Source: Sphingosinicella sp. BN140058
Lineage (GTDB): Bacteria; Pseudomonadota; Alphaproteobacteria; Sphingomonadales; Sphingomonadaceae
Assembly: GCF_004135585.1 (NCBI RefSeq)
Contig: NZ_CP035501.1
Location: 4,535,501-4,599,500 of the forward strand
DNA length: 64,000 nt
Direction of reading: 5' to 3'
The translations under genes were made by a program, and so were the position numbers. Under the pieces are notes generated by a model. The model was not told the DNA's origin. It did not search any database and was given only the letters and a program-made list of their open reading frames with translations. Positions within the stretch are counted from its first letter, which is position 1. Every line of letters starts with the position of its first letter. Shown piece by piece: positions 63,419 to 64,000 of this stretch.

Positions 63419-64000
63419 CCGAGAAATGCGGCGCGATCGCCGTGGTCGGCGCGCCCAATGCGGGCAAGTCGACCCTGGTGAATGCCCTGGTCGGCCAGAA
63501 GGTGGCGATCGTCAGCCCCAAGGCGCAGACCACGCGGGTCAGGATGATGGGCATCGCCATCCACGAGCAGAGCCAGATCCTGCTGCTCGACACGCCCGGG
63601 ATCTTCGAGCCCAAGCGCCGGCTGGACCGAGCGATGGTCGCGGCCGCCTGGAACGGCGCCCAGGATGCCGATCTGATCGCCCTGGTGATCGATTCCGAGC
63701 GCGGCTTTTCCAAGCGGCTCGAAGAGATGCTCGAGCGCTTGAAGGAGCGGCGCGAGCCCAAATTCCTGGTGCTGAACAAGGTCGACGTGACCAAGAAGGA
63801 ATCGTTGCTGGCGCTCGCGGCACAGCTCAACGAGCGGCTGGCGTTCGAGGAGATCTTCTTCGTCTCGGCGACCACCGGCGACGGCGTGCCGGCCCTGAAG
63901 GCGGCGCTGGCGTCACGGATGCCGGAGGGGCCGTGGCATTTCCCCGAGGACCAGGTGTCCGACGCCACCGACCGAATGCTCGCCGCCGAAGTCACCCGCG
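63415..64000 (+). CDS. era: GTPase Era (3' end beyond window)
   Basis: GTG 63415 overlaps the rnc stop (GTGA). The first 195 codons are visible: TEKCGAIAVVGAPNAGKST (P-loop), a switch region ending TTRVRMMG, DTPGIF (G3), NKVD (G4) and VSATTGDG (G5). Era aids 30S assembly by binding 16S rRNA. The KH domain lies beyond the window. Confidence 0.95.
   Translation, partial: MTEKCGAIAVVGAPNAGKSTLVNALVGQKVAIVSPKAQTTRVRMMGIAIHEQSQILLLDTPGIFEPKRRLDRAMVAAAWNGAQDADLIALVIDSERGFSKRLEEMLERLKERREPKFLVLNKVDVTKKESLLALAAQLNERLAFEEIFFVSATTGDGVPALKAALASRMPEGPWHFPEDQVSDATDRMLAAEVTR

Overview
The window looks like a chromosomal segment of a high-GC alphaproteobacterium of the Sphingomonadales (Sphingomonas/Sphingosinicella type). 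This is inferred from the overall protein character, the many exported peptidases, a LOV-domain hybrid histidine kinase, an ECF41 sigma factor unit, an alphaproteobacterial GTTC-N7-GTTC SOS box, and the very frequent short hairpin repeats between genes. No rRNA, tRNA or CRISPR array was seen.

0-30 kb is mostly core chromosome. It holds a lipoprotein cut by the window edge, a DUF885 metallopeptidase, the LOV kinase, a UPF0178 protein, then ffh-rpsP-rimM and trmD-rplS. The usual rpsP-rimM-trmD-rplS operon is interrupted by a PLP decarboxylase, an opposite-strand thioredoxin-reductase-like gene and a serine hydrolase. Next come an S9 peptidase, an M28 peptidase, asd, a YitT membrane protein, a GFA/hydrolase pair, an M2 peptidase, a peroxiredoxin and YqgE. 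A soluble chemoreceptor with five tandem PAS modules follows, translationally coupled to a triple-CheW protein.

30-37 kb is sparse and accessory. It contains a four-copy ~67 bp array, an SOS-type promoter before a DUF5681 gene, several small hypothetical or membrane proteins, and a fragment of an SRAP (YedK/HMCES) gene.

37-49 kb is a defence island of visibly lower GC. It carries a DUF2971 protein, a second SRAP fragment, an orphan beta-class DNA methyltransferase, and a leftward operon (alpha-class N6-adenine methyltransferase, unknown ~186 aa protein, short McrB-like GTPase with no N-terminal reader domain, McrC-like nuclease). A divergent rightward set (Mrr endonuclease, full-length McrB, McrC) follows. 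The leftward four-gene operon is the best candidate in the window for an undescribed system: the unknown protein sits where a split-off DNA-reading subunit would be expected.

49-64 kb returns to host-like DNA: an HTH regulator pair, an ECF41 sigma factor with its carboxymuconolactone-decarboxylase partner and a visible cognate promoter, a DUF418 membrane protein, a PhnA-domain protein, a GFA protein, cyclopropane-fatty-acid synthase, hmgA, gor, pgi, and the lepB-rnc-era operon, which runs off the right edge. Intergenic spaces here are packed with hairpin repeats of several families, and some of these supply the stop codons of neighbouring genes.
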